A stretch of DNA of 64,000 nucleotides from Asparagopsis taxiformis (lineage: Eukaryota; Rhodophyta; Florideophyceae; Bonnemaisoniales; Bonnemaisoniaceae): the NCBI GenBank assembly GCA_030407315.1, contig JALQPE010000083.1, forward strand, positions 372,001 to 436,000. The letters are read 5' to 3'. The notes under the pieces were generated by a model, which was not told the DNA's origin, did not search any database, and was given only the letters and a program-made list of their open reading frames with translations. The translations under genes and the position numbers were made by a program. This document shows positions 8,884 through 19,382 of the stretch, in pieces. How positions within the stretch are numbered: the first letter of the stretch is position 1; every line of letters begins with the position of its first letter.

Positions 8884-11544
8884 ATGATGGGCAGCAGCCC
8901 GTGGTTGAAGGATTTCTTCGAGGCAGCACTCCAACGGCCGCCGCGCCAAACCTCGCTGAATGGCTGTTATCTGCAAGCTGTGTCATCTCTCGCTGCGCGT
9001 CGTACAATCCTGCTGTACGACGGACGCCATGCCGTCGACGCAGTTCTGACGCCGGCCGCCGTGACCATGCTCGACAAAGACGAGGAACAAATGGGCGTCA
9101 CCTCGCGTAATCTTCTCGGATACGTTCTTGCTCCCATTGAAGCTGTTGTTGTCCCGGACATGTCGCAAACCCCGCCCACCGCCACTCTTGTCATCAAACA
9201 TACGCGCGTCTTCTCCGACCAGCAGCATAACAGACCGCTCGGTGAGCTTGCAAAGGTGGATGCCGATCTTTCCGTCCTCAATGCATTGCGCGCTAATATC
9301 GGCAGTAAGCTCGCGTCCTTTGCGACTGTTAGCACCCTGGAGAAAGCAGATAGATTGGCCAAGACTCGTACGGATCAAGAGTCTGCAGATGATCATTTTA
9401 ATGGTATCATGCAAGATATTGCAAATATGTCATCTTTTCCACCAGCAAAACTTCTCGACGATCCGCATTCGTTCAATACTGACCCTCCGACGACTGCACT
9501 ACCAACGCCCGCACAAAAATCGGCTGAGGATCCATCTCGGCCAGCTGCTGCCGATGCAGCTACTCCCCCCACTGTAGATGCGAATAATAACAATGATGCA
9601 CAACCCAATGCATCTAATGATGTCAATATGAGCGATGACGACGCTGTGCCCATTCAAATTATGTCAGCCGAGTCAGCCCCCAAATCAACTGCTAGCAATC
9701 CTGAAGATGGTGTACAAGTATCAAAAGACCCCCAAGTGCTTCCTGACACATCAGACGGCGACGTACAAATGAAAGATGTGCAGTCCCAGCCTGCACCTGA
9801 TGCGAAGCAAATCGCTGTCGAAGACGACACGCAGCATCCAGACTGGGAGGTCAGCTTTGGGCAAGACGATGACCAAGATACCACCATGAAGGATGCAAAT
9901 GAAACACAAGATGGTGATAGCGACGTCATGCCCCAAACGCAGCACTTTGCTGTCGATGATGAAGAAGATGAATCAAGCGACGAAGACAAAGCGCAACCCC
10001 CGAAACCTGTTGCCGAGCCATCGGGTCAACTGGCCCAATCTTCACACCAGACTGCCGAAAATACCCCAGCAGACGATTCGTCGATCGCGAAGGCAGATGG
10101 GTCCCAACAAACACCAGCTCAGGTAGAGAATGAGCAACCCAAGGGTCCACATGAGACACCTGATCCAAATGTGAACGATGATGCACCTGTTACCAAGGAA
10201 GGAACTGCCAATATCGCAAAGACGAACGACGACTCGAATAGTAAGGTCTCAAACGATGTTGGTAAGGCCTCTATGGATGTATCAGTCGGTGAAGATCTGA
10301 CGAATTTGAAGAATATAGATGATGCTACTGCCGAACACACTGTAGAAAAGGCAGTAGAACCAGAACAACAAATGGAAACCAGCGAGGTGAAGTCGAACGG
10401 AGAACAGAATCAAGTTCAGAAAGCTGTGGACGACGAAACAGAAGCAATGACAAAAGATGTCACAGCTCCCGACAATGTGCAGCAGACGAGTGAATCAAAA
10501 GAAGCTGATGTCCATACGGATGGTGGCACAGAGACAGAATCGAAAGGAAAACCAGTTGAGTCAGATACTGCCAGAAGTATAGCACAAGGAAAGGAGACGG
10601 AGGAACAACCCTCTGACAAACACGATTTGGAAACAAATCCTGCCATTGTGGAAAGCGATGCAGTCGAAGTTGAAAAATCACATCCTGCAAATACAGCTGA
10701 TGGTGGTGCAGCCAAAAAAGATAGAGAAAGCGACGGGAAGGCCACAGAAAGTGGTGTTTCGTCAGACAAACCAGAAGAGGAAGCAGAAAGCAATCCATTA
10801 CAAGCTAAAGAAGTTGAGCCGAAGAACACAGACGGACAAAATAGCACCCCTGCCTCAAATATGAAGTCTCCAAGCGCACCTGAAGAAAAGATGCAAGGAG
10901 ATGATACAGAGACTGCAAAGGTCGATGACAAAACGAAGGATGATACTCCACAGAAGCCATCTGGATCACCAGATCCCTCAGAAAAGAAGACAGAAAAAGC
11001 TTCTTCACCTGGTGAAATCGAGGACGTGAACAAACCAGATGCGGCTGGCACTACTTCAGACACGGCACTTGATGCAAAAAGCGAAGTTGAGACAGGAGCT
11101 GATGCGCCAATGTCCAGTGATGTGCCAAAGTCCACCGATGAAGCAGCAATTGAGATTACGAGCCCGGCCAAGAATGTAGAAAGTCCAGAAACAAGTACAA
11201 CGAAAGATGATGTTGACCTTGTATCCAAACCAAGCACACAGGCACAAACGCAATATCCAAAAGAGCAAGTCATTCAGGACAGCTCATCTGTGCAATCGCC
11301 TGGATCATTTGCGTCACCTTTTGCTGCGATGACGAATAGTGGAAGAAAGCGCAAGGCGGCACAATTCCTGCAGAATGACAGAATTCGAGAACAACAAGGA
11401 AGAGAATTGGGCACTCCATCTCGGTCGGTAGTTGCAATGAAGAAGCTACGAAGAGAGCTAGATGTTCTCCGCAGATTGCGGCAGTCTTTTGACAGAGATC
11501 CAGACGGGTTCTGCCTGCTGCCGGACAACTTTCTGCCCGACTAG
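8884..11544 (+). CDS. TPP1/ACD-like OB-fold protein with long acidic disordered region
   Basis: An 886-aa protein; the ATG at 8884 opens MMGSSPWLKDFF. Residues ~6-130 resemble the OB fold of the shelterin subunit TPP1 (ACD)/Est3. They show a leading PWLKDFF helix, ILLYDGRHAVDAVLTPAAV (compare LLVSDGTHSVRCLVTREAL of human TPP1), a NLLGYVLAPIEAVVVP strand pair, a TLVIKHTRVF strand, then a Leu-rich helix. Residues ~170-800 are low complexity, rich in Asp, Glu, Lys, Ser, Thr, Pro and Gln, and probably disordered. The last ~70 residues are basic and helical (GRKRKAAQFLQND, KKLRRELDVLRRLRQSF). TPP1 recruits telomerase and bridges POT1 to the telomere. The assignment rests on pattern matching of about 120 residues; another OB-fold protein is the alternative. 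Intronless. Confidence 0.6.
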   Translation: MMGSSPWLKDFFEAALQRPPRQTSLNGCYLQAVSSLAARRTILLYDGRHAVDAVLTPAAVTMLDKDEEQMGVTSRNLLGYVLAPIEAVVVPDMSQTPPTATLVIKHTRVFSDQQHNRPLGELAKVDADLSVLNALRANIGSKLASFATVSTLEKADRLAKTRTDQESADDHFNGIMQDIANMSSFPPAKLLDDPHSFNTDPPTTALPTPAQKSAEDPSRPAAADAATPPTVDANNNNDAQPNASNDVNMSDDDAVPIQIMSAESAPKSTASNPEDGVQVSKDPQVLPDTSDGDVQMKDVQSQPAPDAKQIAVEDDTQHPDWEVSFGQDDDQDTTMKDANETQDGDSDVMPQTQHFAVDDEEDESSDEDKAQPPKPVAEPSGQLAQSSHQTAENTPADDSSIAKADGSQQTPAQVENEQPKGPHETPDPNVNDDAPVTKEGTANIAKTNDDSNSKVSNDVGKASMDVSVGEDLTNLKNIDDATAEHTVEKAVEPEQQMETSEVKSNGEQNQVQKAVDDETEAMTKDVTAPDNVQQTSESKEADVHTDGGTETESKGKPVESDTARSIAQGKETEEQPSDKHDLETNPAIVESDAVEVEKSHPANTADGGAAKKDRESDGKATESGVSSDKPEEEAESNPLQAKEVEPKNTDGQNSTPASNMKSPSAPEEKMQGDDTETAKVDDKTKDDTPQKPSGSPDPSEKKTEKASSPGEIEDVNKPDAAGTTSDTALDAKSEVETGADAPMSSDVPKSTDEAAIEITSPAKNVESPETSTTKDDVDLVSKPSTQAQTQYPKEQVIQDSSSVQSPGSFASPFAAMTNSGRKRKAAQFLQNDRIREQQGRELGTPSRSVVAMKKLRRELDVLRRLRQSFDRDPDGFCLLPDNFLPD

Positions 11545-11720
11545 GATATTTTTGGTGAGCTTCGAAAGGATAGCCCAAGTTTGTGCAGTGTTGACAAAGG
11601 AACATTTCTCGGTTGAGAATCGCAAGGCCTCATGTATCTATCACGCCGAGTAAATAACGAATCTACACTTGATTTAAATAGTAATACAGTTAATCCGGCA
11701 CTGGAGGTTTGGCTACACAT

Positions 11721-12830
11721 CTATCTATCTTCGGCTTCTAACACAACAGCGGGAACTCCGCACGGGACCGGGAGGAACGGGAAGGGTGCAATAGTCTCCC
11801 ATGGCTGATGGATTCTCCATTCCTTCTGTGTTGCCACATTCACAGGATACAAAATCTCCTCTCGGTTGGCAGCAACACCATACGGAATGCGGTGAGCGAG
11901 AAGCAACGAAAGTGTAATGGGCAGATGAAAAATCGAAGCCTTGAACAAAGGACGAGCGGCAGCAACCGATGCCGGAGCACTGACCATCTTACCAGCGCCC
12001 CGATACATCCATAAACCGAGCAAAGCAGCCTCCCATCCGAAAACAGTACTCGTAACTCCACTGGCGACAAAAGCAGCACCCATCGGCACCATACCAGCGG
12101 CCATAACCCTGGCCCACCAAGCATTAGCGGTCGGATTACTCACCGCCAACATCCTCAAACCGCCAGCAGCGTAATCCGCTCTGGACACGACAGCTAGCGC
12201 ATGAAAATGCGGAATCTGCCACACAAACAATAAACTTGCCAAAGCCCATGCGCCTCTCTCCCTCTCGCCGCGCAAGCGACCGCCGCTCGCAGCGGCCCAG
12301 CCATGCATGGGCGGGAGGGCGCCCACCAGGGCGCCCACCCAAGTATTGACAGTGGAAATCGGCTTGAGCGGGGTGTAGACGCCTGCGTAGAGCGCGATAT
12401 TGGCGGCTGCGAGCGCGGTCGTCGTCGAATTGGTCTCGTTGAGCAGCAGCATTAATCCGGAAGCGCCGGTCAGAGCGGCGAACGCACCAGCTTGGAGCAA
12501 TGAGATACGACCAGCCGGTAACGGACGGAGACGGGTGCGCGCCATCAGAGCGTCGGATCGGATCTCGTACATCTGGTTCATTGTGTTGGCACAGGCGGCG
12601 GCTAGCCAAGTTGCCGCGGTGGTTGCGGCCATGCCGCGCCAATAACGCGGCGACTGCGCAGCAGCTGCGGCGGCCGGATCGGCGTCGTGTGGATCGGCAC
12701 GCGCCGCATAGCCGACGGCCGACGTGAACGCGACCAACGCGCTGAGACGGTATTTGGATAGTTTGAGAAGGTCTTTGGCGACGGTTGTGTACGCGCGAGC
12801 AGTCGTTCGTGTCGCGACGAGCACGCCCAT
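11721..12830 (-). CDS. COX10: Protoheme IX farnesyltransferase (heme O synthase)
   Basis: A 369-aa UbiA-superfamily prenyltransferase. It farnesylates heme b to heme O for cytochrome c oxidase in the mitochondrial inner membrane. The first prenyl-diphosphate motif is seen at N85-QMY-E89-IRS-D93 followed by ALMARTRLRPLP, the COX10/CyoE signature. A YTPLKPISTVNTWVGALVGALPPMHGW block also fits the family, and VWQIPHFHALA gives the conserved WQ.PHF motif. About eight membrane segments are visible. The N-terminus (MGVLVATRTTARAYTTVAK) resembles a mitochondrial presequence, although it is shorter than usual for the family. It converges tightly with the OB-fold gene (177 bp between stops). Confidence 0.93.
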   Translation of the reverse strand: MGVLVATRTTARAYTTVAKDLLKLSKYRLSALVAFTSAVGYAARADPHDADPAAAAAAQSPRYWRGMAATTAATWLAAACANTMNQMYEIRSDALMARTRLRPLPAGRISLLQAGAFAALTGASGLMLLLNETNSTTTALAAANIALYAGVYTPLKPISTVNTWVGALVGALPPMHGWAAASGGRLRGERERGAWALASLLFVWQIPHFHALAVVSRADYAAGGLRMLAVSNPTANAWWARVMAAGMVPMGAAFVASGVTSTVFGWEAALLGLWMYRGAGKMVSAPASVAAARPLFKASIFHLPITLSLLLAHRIPYGVAANREEILYPVNVATQKEWRIHQPWETIAPFPFLPVPCGVPAVVLEAEDR

Positions 12831-13114
12831 TTTGGCGGCGCGATGGGGGGATGATTGGCGGTTGTGGTCGGTGACGGAATTGGGACGCTCTCGCGAAGAT
12901 CGATGTAATGGCTGTGATTGAGATGCGCGGAAATTGAATATTTTGACGACACGATTGATTTTCGTTTATTGACACGGAGCGATTTCTCGGAGCGGATGGT
13001 TGCTAGCTATGAATACAACTGGAAACCATGTCGGCATCCGCGATGGGATAGATAGAGCGATGAAATACATGTTTGGTACAAATGGTAACATGACGGAAAA
13101 CATATGTTGTAGTT

Positions 13115-13555
13115 TCACATAGGACTGGTCTGCAATGCGAGGTTGTAATTTGGGTGCTGCATTTGGTCGCTTGCATCCACATGGGTGTGGGAATGCGCTG
13201 TAGAATCGGCCCATTGCACGAGCTTGCTACACGCGTCCAGCACGGCGGAAAGGCCGACGTCCTCCACGAGCTCGGCGGGTCGTATCGGGAGCGCGCAGGA
13301 TGCAACTGGGCAGTGATGGCAACTGCGAACACGGTCAGCGCATCGGGTACAGAAGGAATGCTCGCAGCTGCGCGAACGCCACGGTCGTGCGGATGCGTAC
13401 GAGTTGGCGCAGGCGGGGCAGTTTAAAATTGGGTGCAAGCGCTTGCAGGCTTTTTGGGCGGTTTGGAGCATGTCGAGTGACGGAGGTTGGGTCGTCATAG
13501 TGGTGGGAGAGGGACGTTGGAAGCGGAGCGGGAAGCAATGAAAAGGTTTGGGCAT
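13115..13555 (-). CDS. BARD1/BRCA1-type RING finger protein, small and lacking BRCT
   Basis: A 146-aa protein if the ATG at 13555 is used; a second ATG at 13498 gives 127 aa. A RING finger lies at about residues 46-91: C46-x2-C49, C64-x-H66-x2-C69-x2-C72, then C82-PVAS-C87. It is followed by VGLSAVLDACSKLVQW, which mirrors the helix after the BARD1 RING (INRQLDSMIQLCSKL). In BARD1 and BRCA1, helices flanking the RING form the heterodimer, and the N-terminal Leu-rich stretch here (SLDMLQTAQKACKRL) could do the same. The spacing of the last Cys pair is 4 rather than 2, with C79/C82 an alternative pair. No ankyrin or BRCT domain follows; the ORF simply ends. It may be a ubiquitin-ligase subunit or a single-exon remnant. 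Confidence 0.6.
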   Translation of the reverse strand: MPKPFHCFPLRFQRPSPTTMTTQPPSLDMLQTAQKACKRLHPILNCPACANSYASARPWRSRSCEHSFCTRCADRVRSCHHCPVASCALPIRPAELVEDVGLSAVLDACSKLVQWADSTAHSHTHVDASDQMQHPNYNLALQTSPM

Positions 13556-14300
13556 AGTGATGCGTGTAGTGTCAATGTGTACACGTGTATAAGTTTGGGC
13601 GGCAAATTGGAGAACATACAGCAATAGAGGCAATTGAAGGGTCCGCGGACCGGGATGGGGCGGAAACACGTCATGCACCAATTCGCCAATCAAACGGTAC
13701 GAGCAAGGCGTGGATGGATGCAGCGACTACTAGAGTTGGATGACAATGTGTGGAGAACATTGGACAGTATGTTGTGAGCGGGTGCGAGTCGATTGGGCGT
13801 ACGGATCAAGATGGAGGCGTTTCGCAGAAGAGTGCACGGTTGAATGATGAACTGGCAGTGGCAGTAGTAAACGACAAGACTTGATCTGTTGAAAAAGCAA
13901 CGGACCAACAAACATTACGCAAGCGCTGCAACAACCAACAGTAGCATATCTCCCCGACCCTATCGGGGCGATTGCTTCGCGCGCGCATTACAGAAGATGC
14001 ACATTCGAATCGGTCCATAATACGGAGATTCCGCCTCAGCGAATATTGAGCACGCCGCAGCCGCAGCACGCCGTCAAACCTATCTCTTGATCCAACAACA
14101 CACCGTCTACTTCCGCTCTCGTTTGTCAACTATATCGCAAATCTCTCGAGTCACAATTCCCCCGTGTCACCACCGCCCCACTCCACTCAACGCCCTACAC
14201 CACACCGCACCGCACCCGCCCCGGACTCGCCCAGCGCATACCCTCCAACTCCCGCCCCCGTACATGACTACACCTCTTCATTCCTCTCGGTCAGGCCAGT
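13556..14300. promoter_or_regulatory. Divergent intergenic region
   Basis: About 745 bp lies between the RING gene and the inositol polyphosphate kinase gene. Its right part (about 14150-14290) is C-rich and purine-poor, as in a 5' UTR or promoter. No coding exon is supported. Confidence 0.35.
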
Positions 14301-15589
14301 ATGGATGATCCCGCAGACCAAACCGCCCGTCCGTACCCGCACCAAGTCGGCGGCCATGGCCAACTCGCAATGACCAAAACAGGCCGTATTCTCAAGCCAT
14401 CCTCTGAGAAGGAGCGTGATTTCTACATCTACATCTACAGCCAAGCTCTCCCGTCCGAACTCGCCTGGATTCGCAGTGTCACCCCCAAATACTACGGCGT
14501 AACTAATTTCCCCAACCTCTCCAACACCTCCACTCCAATTCATTCGCCCTCCCTGCCCCCGCCCCATCCAAACGCCCATCCCTCCCCGCCCTTCCGCCCC
14601 ACCGCTCCCCCGCGCTCCGCCTCCACCCACGCCCTCAATTCCCTCCATCTCGCCCCCAGTCGCTGCTCGGACCGTCCGGACGCCTCGGACACCCTCCCGC
14701 GCGCCACCTCCGTCCCCGAAGGCGTCAGAATGCTCTGGCGTCACACTAGCGGCTCCAAGCAAACCTCCGCCACTATCTCCCCGTGGCTCTCCAAATGGGC
14801 TCCCGCAGACAGTCCGCCTCGCATCCCGCCAAAAAACCACGCCTCTCCATCGCCCTCGAGGATATCAATCGCGTCTTTAGCCTCCCCTGTGTCATGGACT
14901 GCAAGATCGGTACCCGCCATTATGATGATGACGCATCGGAGGAGAAGCGACGTAGACATATTGCAAAGGCAAATGCAACCACTTCTGCCCGCTGTGGCGT
15001 CCGCTATACAGGCATGCAGTCGTTCAAACGCCCCAAAGATTCACATGATCCTCGATTCGCAGCGCTGCATCCAGACGTTTCCCCAGGCGTGTTTGAATTT
15101 CGCGACAAGTATCACGGTCGTACTCTCAAGGAAACCGATCTGGTGCCTGAAGCTACTTGGTTCTTTCACGACAATATCGACGTGCGAACTACGTGCGTCA
15201 AACTCATTCTGGAGAAAATTCGTAACTTACGCCGCTTACTTATCGAACAACACCACTTTTACTTTTACTCCTCTTCACTACTGCTAGTGTACGAAGGCGC
15301 TTTGCCGCACGTTGCACCCGCGCGCGTCGATGTGCGCATGATTGACTTTGCGCATACCGTCCTGTCGGACGGGCGTCGGGATGATGGTTACGTCCATGGC
15401 ATCGATTATCTCATTCGTATTTTGACACAAATCTTGGAGAATGAAGAGACTGGCAATCGCATACTTCCTACAAGGTATCAGCCGGACCCCAGGCTTGTTG
15501 CTGTCGCGCCGACCAGCGACAAGGATGCAAGCGACCAATCAGCGCAAAACGGCACCTCGATTGACCACAAACAGCACAATCCATTGTAG
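14301..15589 (+). CDS. Inositol polyphosphate kinase (IPMK/IP6K family), two exons
   Basis: This enzyme family phosphorylates soluble inositol phosphates. Exon 1 encodes PHQVGGHG, GRILKP, ERDFYIYIYSQALP and TPKYYG, matching the N-lobe of IPMK (HQVAGH, LPKYYG). The downstream frame encodes the ALEDIN and PCVMDCKIGTRHYDDDAS substrate/ATP motif (PxxxDxKxG), then YHGRTL, FYFYSSSLLLVYEG, the metal-binding MIDFAHT, and GYVHGIDYLIRIL. The two parts are in different frames, so an intron is required. The best fit is a GTAACT donor at 14499 and CAG acceptor ending at 14812 (314 nt), giving YYG joined to SASHPAKK. An acceptor ending at 14749 is also in phase, so the junction is uncertain. The putative intron is strongly C/T-rich. 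It converges with ARF. Confidence 0.85.
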
Positions 15590-15764
15590 AAATTTTGTCA
15601 CCAAAATCGTCACAGTGTTTAATAAGACATCATTTGTAGCAAACAATAACCATTCGCTTAACTAAAGTCACAGTATGTGGCGCAACTCAGTCGGAGCAAG
15701 TAACTGAGTTTCCCGCTGTACAGAGCCCCGTCACTTGTTTCTACCAGCTGTTTGGTTTACACTA

Positions 15765-16419
<655 letters not shown>

Positions 16420-17161
16420 GATATAAACACGCTAGAAATAATCGGATGTGTTGGTTGACTGGTATCGCTCGCACGTGTTTGTTTATACTCGTGAAATATC
16501 ACAGGGAGTAAATATTGGCCAGCGCACGACGTACGCCCGTGGTGACATGGAGGATTATTGTAGTCAGTCGGGCTGGAGCGTTTACTAGCTGGCGAGCGTG
16601 TCGTTTCCTATCTCGTCACTTTGTGATGGGATTTGCGGCTCGTACCGCCAGTGTAGCCAATCAGTTTAATTCGGCTTTGTGCTACCAACATTGCTGTTGG
16701 TGAATGTCTGCTTGGTGTCATAACCATCTGTTGAGCACTGGCTTGCGTTGGATACTTGAACATTGCGAACTATGTCTGGACGAAAATATATGCTTTTCCA
16801 ACAGTGAAAGTTATCAACACCTCAACTCGACACTCCAACATCGCTGAGGGAGCATAACTTGTACGGATTGCAGAAGAGTTGCTTCAAGCGAGTCGCTTCA
16901 AGCGACTGCTGCAGCGATGGGCAGGGCCCACTTTCTATTCTGTACAATATGAACAATAGCTTTTCATCTGTCATACCCGCTGTTGTCGCGACGTATGACA
17001 AGTCTGCAATTGCGCAATTTCTATTCGTATATACTTTGAAATATTTCAAATTCCGACGGCGAAGGCGTAAAAAGTCAAGTGCGGTATCGCACCCGCTCGT
17101 GTTCAAATCGGTCCTCCTCAAGCAACTCACTCAAGAGCACCGTTCAGCATCCACAAACAAC
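16420..17161. promoter_or_regulatory. Divergent intergenic region with hairpin-forming repeat
   Basis: About 742 bp separates ARF from PPAN. Around 16881-16907 an 11-bp sequence (gcttcaagcga) is directly repeated 13 bp apart, and the second copy lies in a 17-bp inverted repeat (agtcgctt-c-aagcgact, 16891-16907). No gene is supported in the spacer, although the PPAN frame is open upstream of its ATG. Confidence 0.4.
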
Positions 17162-18277
17162 ATGCCGCGTAGAGCCGGCGGCAAGCGACGCAAGAGGCGC
17201 ACGCATTCCAAATCGAAGGGAGACGATGGACCAGATGGGATTCCGCGAAGTTTTGTATTTCGACGCGGAAAAGTTCCGACAGCCATACGCGATCTGGTTC
17301 CCGATCTGCGAACAGCACTGATGCCACACACAGCGATGCGTCTGCGAGAACGTAAAAGCAACAATATTCGTGACTATCTCTCTGTCGCCACACAACTAGG
17401 CGTGTCACACTTTTGGATCTTCTCCGCAACGGACCGTAGCCCCTATTTGCGCATCGGTCGCGTGCCGCAGGGCCCCACGCTGACATTCCGTGTCGTGCAA
17501 TACACGCTCAGTGTCGATGTGCGCGCTACGCAAAAGCGCCCCTTCATGCTGCAGGACGTCGATTTTGCACAGCCGCCATTGCTGGTTCTCAATAACTTTT
17601 CCAAGGACGTCAAGACGAGCCCGGAGGTGGCGATCATGGGCGAGACGTTTCGACATTCGTTTCCGCCCATAGATGTCAATACTGTGCAGTTGGCATCGGT
17701 GCGACGTGTGTTGCTCGTTGATAGAGATTCGGAATCGGGGCTTGTGCACATTCGTCATTACCATGTGCGCGTGCAGGCGGCTGGGCTGTCGAGACCGGTG
17801 AGGAAGATGGTTAATAAGGGCAGGATTCCGAAGCTTGCTAATTTGGATGATGTGTCGCAGCTTATGATGGAAGGCGGTGCGCCGGGCGTGTTCAGTTCGG
17901 ATTCGGAGATGGATGATCCGAAAGTTGATAGCAGTGTGACGTTGTCGCAGCCAGTGAAGAAGCTGCGCCGAGGTGCGAGCAGTTCGCTCAAGTTGGTCGA
18001 GGTGGGACCGAGGCTTACGTTGGAGCTTATGAAGATTCAATCAGGCTTGTGCGACGGATCGGTGCTGTATCATAGTTTGATCGAGAAGGATGCGGAGGAG
18101 GTTGCAAGGGATCAGGAGCGGATAGATGCGAGGGCGGAGCTGAAGAGGAAGCGACGGGAGGAGCAGGAGGCGAATGTGGAGAGGAAGAAGGACGTGAAGA
18201 GAGCGAAGAAAGAGCGGCATAAACGGAATATAGAAGCGCGTATTGCTGCTGAAGCGGCGGCAGCGGAGAGTGAATGA
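17162..18277 (+). CDS. PPAN: Brix-domain ribosome biogenesis factor, Peter Pan/SSF1 type
   Basis: A 371-aa nucleolar protein for 60S subunit (27S pre-rRNA) maturation. The ATG at 17162 opens a basic leader (MPRRAGGKRRKRRTHSK). The frame is open for about 100 codons upstream, but without a better ATG and with non-conserved sequence. The Brix domain spans ~28-260: IPRSFVFRRGK, LVPDLRTALMPHTAMRLRERKSNN, DYLSVATQLGVSHFWIFSAT, LRIGRVPQGPTLTFRV, then RRVLLVDRD and the IRHYHVRV stretch, all in the PPAN order. RLTLELMKIQSGLCDGSVLYH near residue 290 matches the family C-terminal block. The tail is a Lys/Arg/Glu-rich helix typical of ribosome biogenesis factors. Confidence 0.92.
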   Translation: MPRRAGGKRRKRRTHSKSKGDDGPDGIPRSFVFRRGKVPTAIRDLVPDLRTALMPHTAMRLRERKSNNIRDYLSVATQLGVSHFWIFSATDRSPYLRIGRVPQGPTLTFRVVQYTLSVDVRATQKRPFMLQDVDFAQPPLLVLNNFSKDVKTSPEVAIMGETFRHSFPPIDVNTVQLASVRRVLLVDRDSESGLVHIRHYHVRVQAAGLSRPVRKMVNKGRIPKLANLDDVSQLMMEGGAPGVFSSDSEMDDPKVDSSVTLSQPVKKLRRGASSSLKLVEVGPRLTLELMKIQSGLCDGSVLYHSLIEKDAEEVARDQERIDARAELKRKRREEQEANVERKKDVKRAKKERHKRNIEARIAAEAAAAESE

Positions 18278-18427
18278 TTGTAGATATTAAAGGAGAGGCA
18301 ATGTGTGGAGTTGTTGAGTTTAATATTGACAAGGCGAGTGCAACCTACCAGAAAATGCGGTTACAAACGTTAGTCGCATCTAGTGCGGGTAATTATGCGA
18401 TTGATGAAATTAATGATATAGCGGCCA

Positions 18428-19033
18428 TCACGGGAGACGCTCCAAGGGCGTCGGCGACGGCACAATCGCGCCAGATCCGGGCAAGCGGTAGGAACTGTTG
18501 CGCGAAAGACTACCCTCTGTGGAACGCAAACTGAGGGCGGGGGACGAAGTTGGGGTGACACCACCGGGGGTCGTCGAACGCGACAAGCGTTGCACCTTGC
18601 GTTCCAGTTCGTATTTCTCCACGCGCAGCGCCTCGAGCTCTTTATTCAAGCGATTAACAATAAATTCATTTTCCTCCTCAGCGGTCGCAATGATTCTATG
18701 CTTTTGTTTCTGCAACTCTTCCAGCCGCTGACTGAGCGAATTGGTGACCCATTCCGAGTCGGATTCGGAGGCGCGCGCAATCTGCTCCTTCTCCTGTTTG
18801 AGCTCGGCCAACCGCTTCATGAGCTTGTTGGAAATCATCTCCTCCTCCTCCTCGATACGAATCTGCGTCAGCGTCGACTCGCGCTTGAGCTCGTGCACCT
18901 GCTCCTCGGCGGCGTGACGGCGCTGCTTCTCGCGCGCCAGCTCGGCCTTGACGGCGGCGAGCTCGGTCTGCAAACAATCGATCTGCTGTTGCAGTGCGAG
19001 CTCGGTGGATGCGGCAATGTCGTCGTGGGCCAT
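18428..19033 (-). CDS. CCDC6-like coiled-coil protein
   Basis: A 201-aa protein from the ATG at 19033 (MAHDDIAAS). Residues ~10-145 form one continuous coiled coil with a triplicated phrase. EEEEMISNKLMKRLAELKQEKE, SEWVTNSLSQRLEELQKQKH and ENEFIVNRLNKELEALRVEKY repeat the pattern E-x-x-x(V/I)xN-x-L-x-x-x-L-x-x-L, which is the hallmark of CCDC6. The C-terminal ~55 residues are Ser/Thr/Pro-rich and probably phosphorylated and disordered, as in CCDC6. It is shorter than human CCDC6 (about 470 aa). CCDC6 has scaffold and signalling roles in animals; the role in algae is unknown. It converges on PPAN with 150 bp between stops. Confidence 0.72.
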   Translation of the reverse strand: MAHDDIAASTELALQQQIDCLQTELAAVKAELAREKQRRHAAEEQVHELKRESTLTQIRIEEEEEMISNKLMKRLAELKQEKEQIARASESDSEWVTNSLSQRLEELQKQKHRIIATAEEENEFIVNRLNKELEALRVEKYELERKVQRLSRSTTPGGVTPTSSPALSLRSTEGSLSRNSSYRLPGSGAIVPSPTPLERLP

Positions 19034-19382
19034 CACAGCGAGTTGTTGCAGTTGAACAAGCGATGCGGTTCAACGAGTCGCCGAAACGATGCTGCTTTGT
19101 ATGCGTCGTTGCATGGGCATCTGATTGGCGGTGTGGAATCTAAACTGCGTCTTGCACACTTGACAACCCAAAATGGAAACACTATTCAAGCCCAAAGACA
19201 GCGCAGCGCCGCTTACACCCGCATTACAGTCCGCAATAACACGCCGCCCCCCGGACGCAATTCCATCCGCCTTCGTGCTCATCCGACATTCTCGCTGCCC
19301 TATGGCTGAACGACACCAATACTTTGCACATACTCTCTCTGCTCTGCTCTGCTGCGCCCCGTCGTCCGCGCACCTTGAATGA
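19034..19382. promoter_or_regulatory. Divergent promoter region
   Basis: This 349-bp spacer lies between divergent CCDC6-like and adenylosuccinate lyase genes and must carry both promoters. No specific element is recognised. Confidence 0.35.

Noticed and set aside
9393..11273. Long antisense reading frames under the OB-fold gene
   Set aside because: They mirror low-complexity Asp/Glu/Ser/Thr coding on the + strand and have no domains.
16859..17161. Upstream extension of the PPAN reading frame by about 100 codons
   Set aside because: No conserved ATG and sequence unlike PPAN; a basic leader at the 17162 ATG fits the family.
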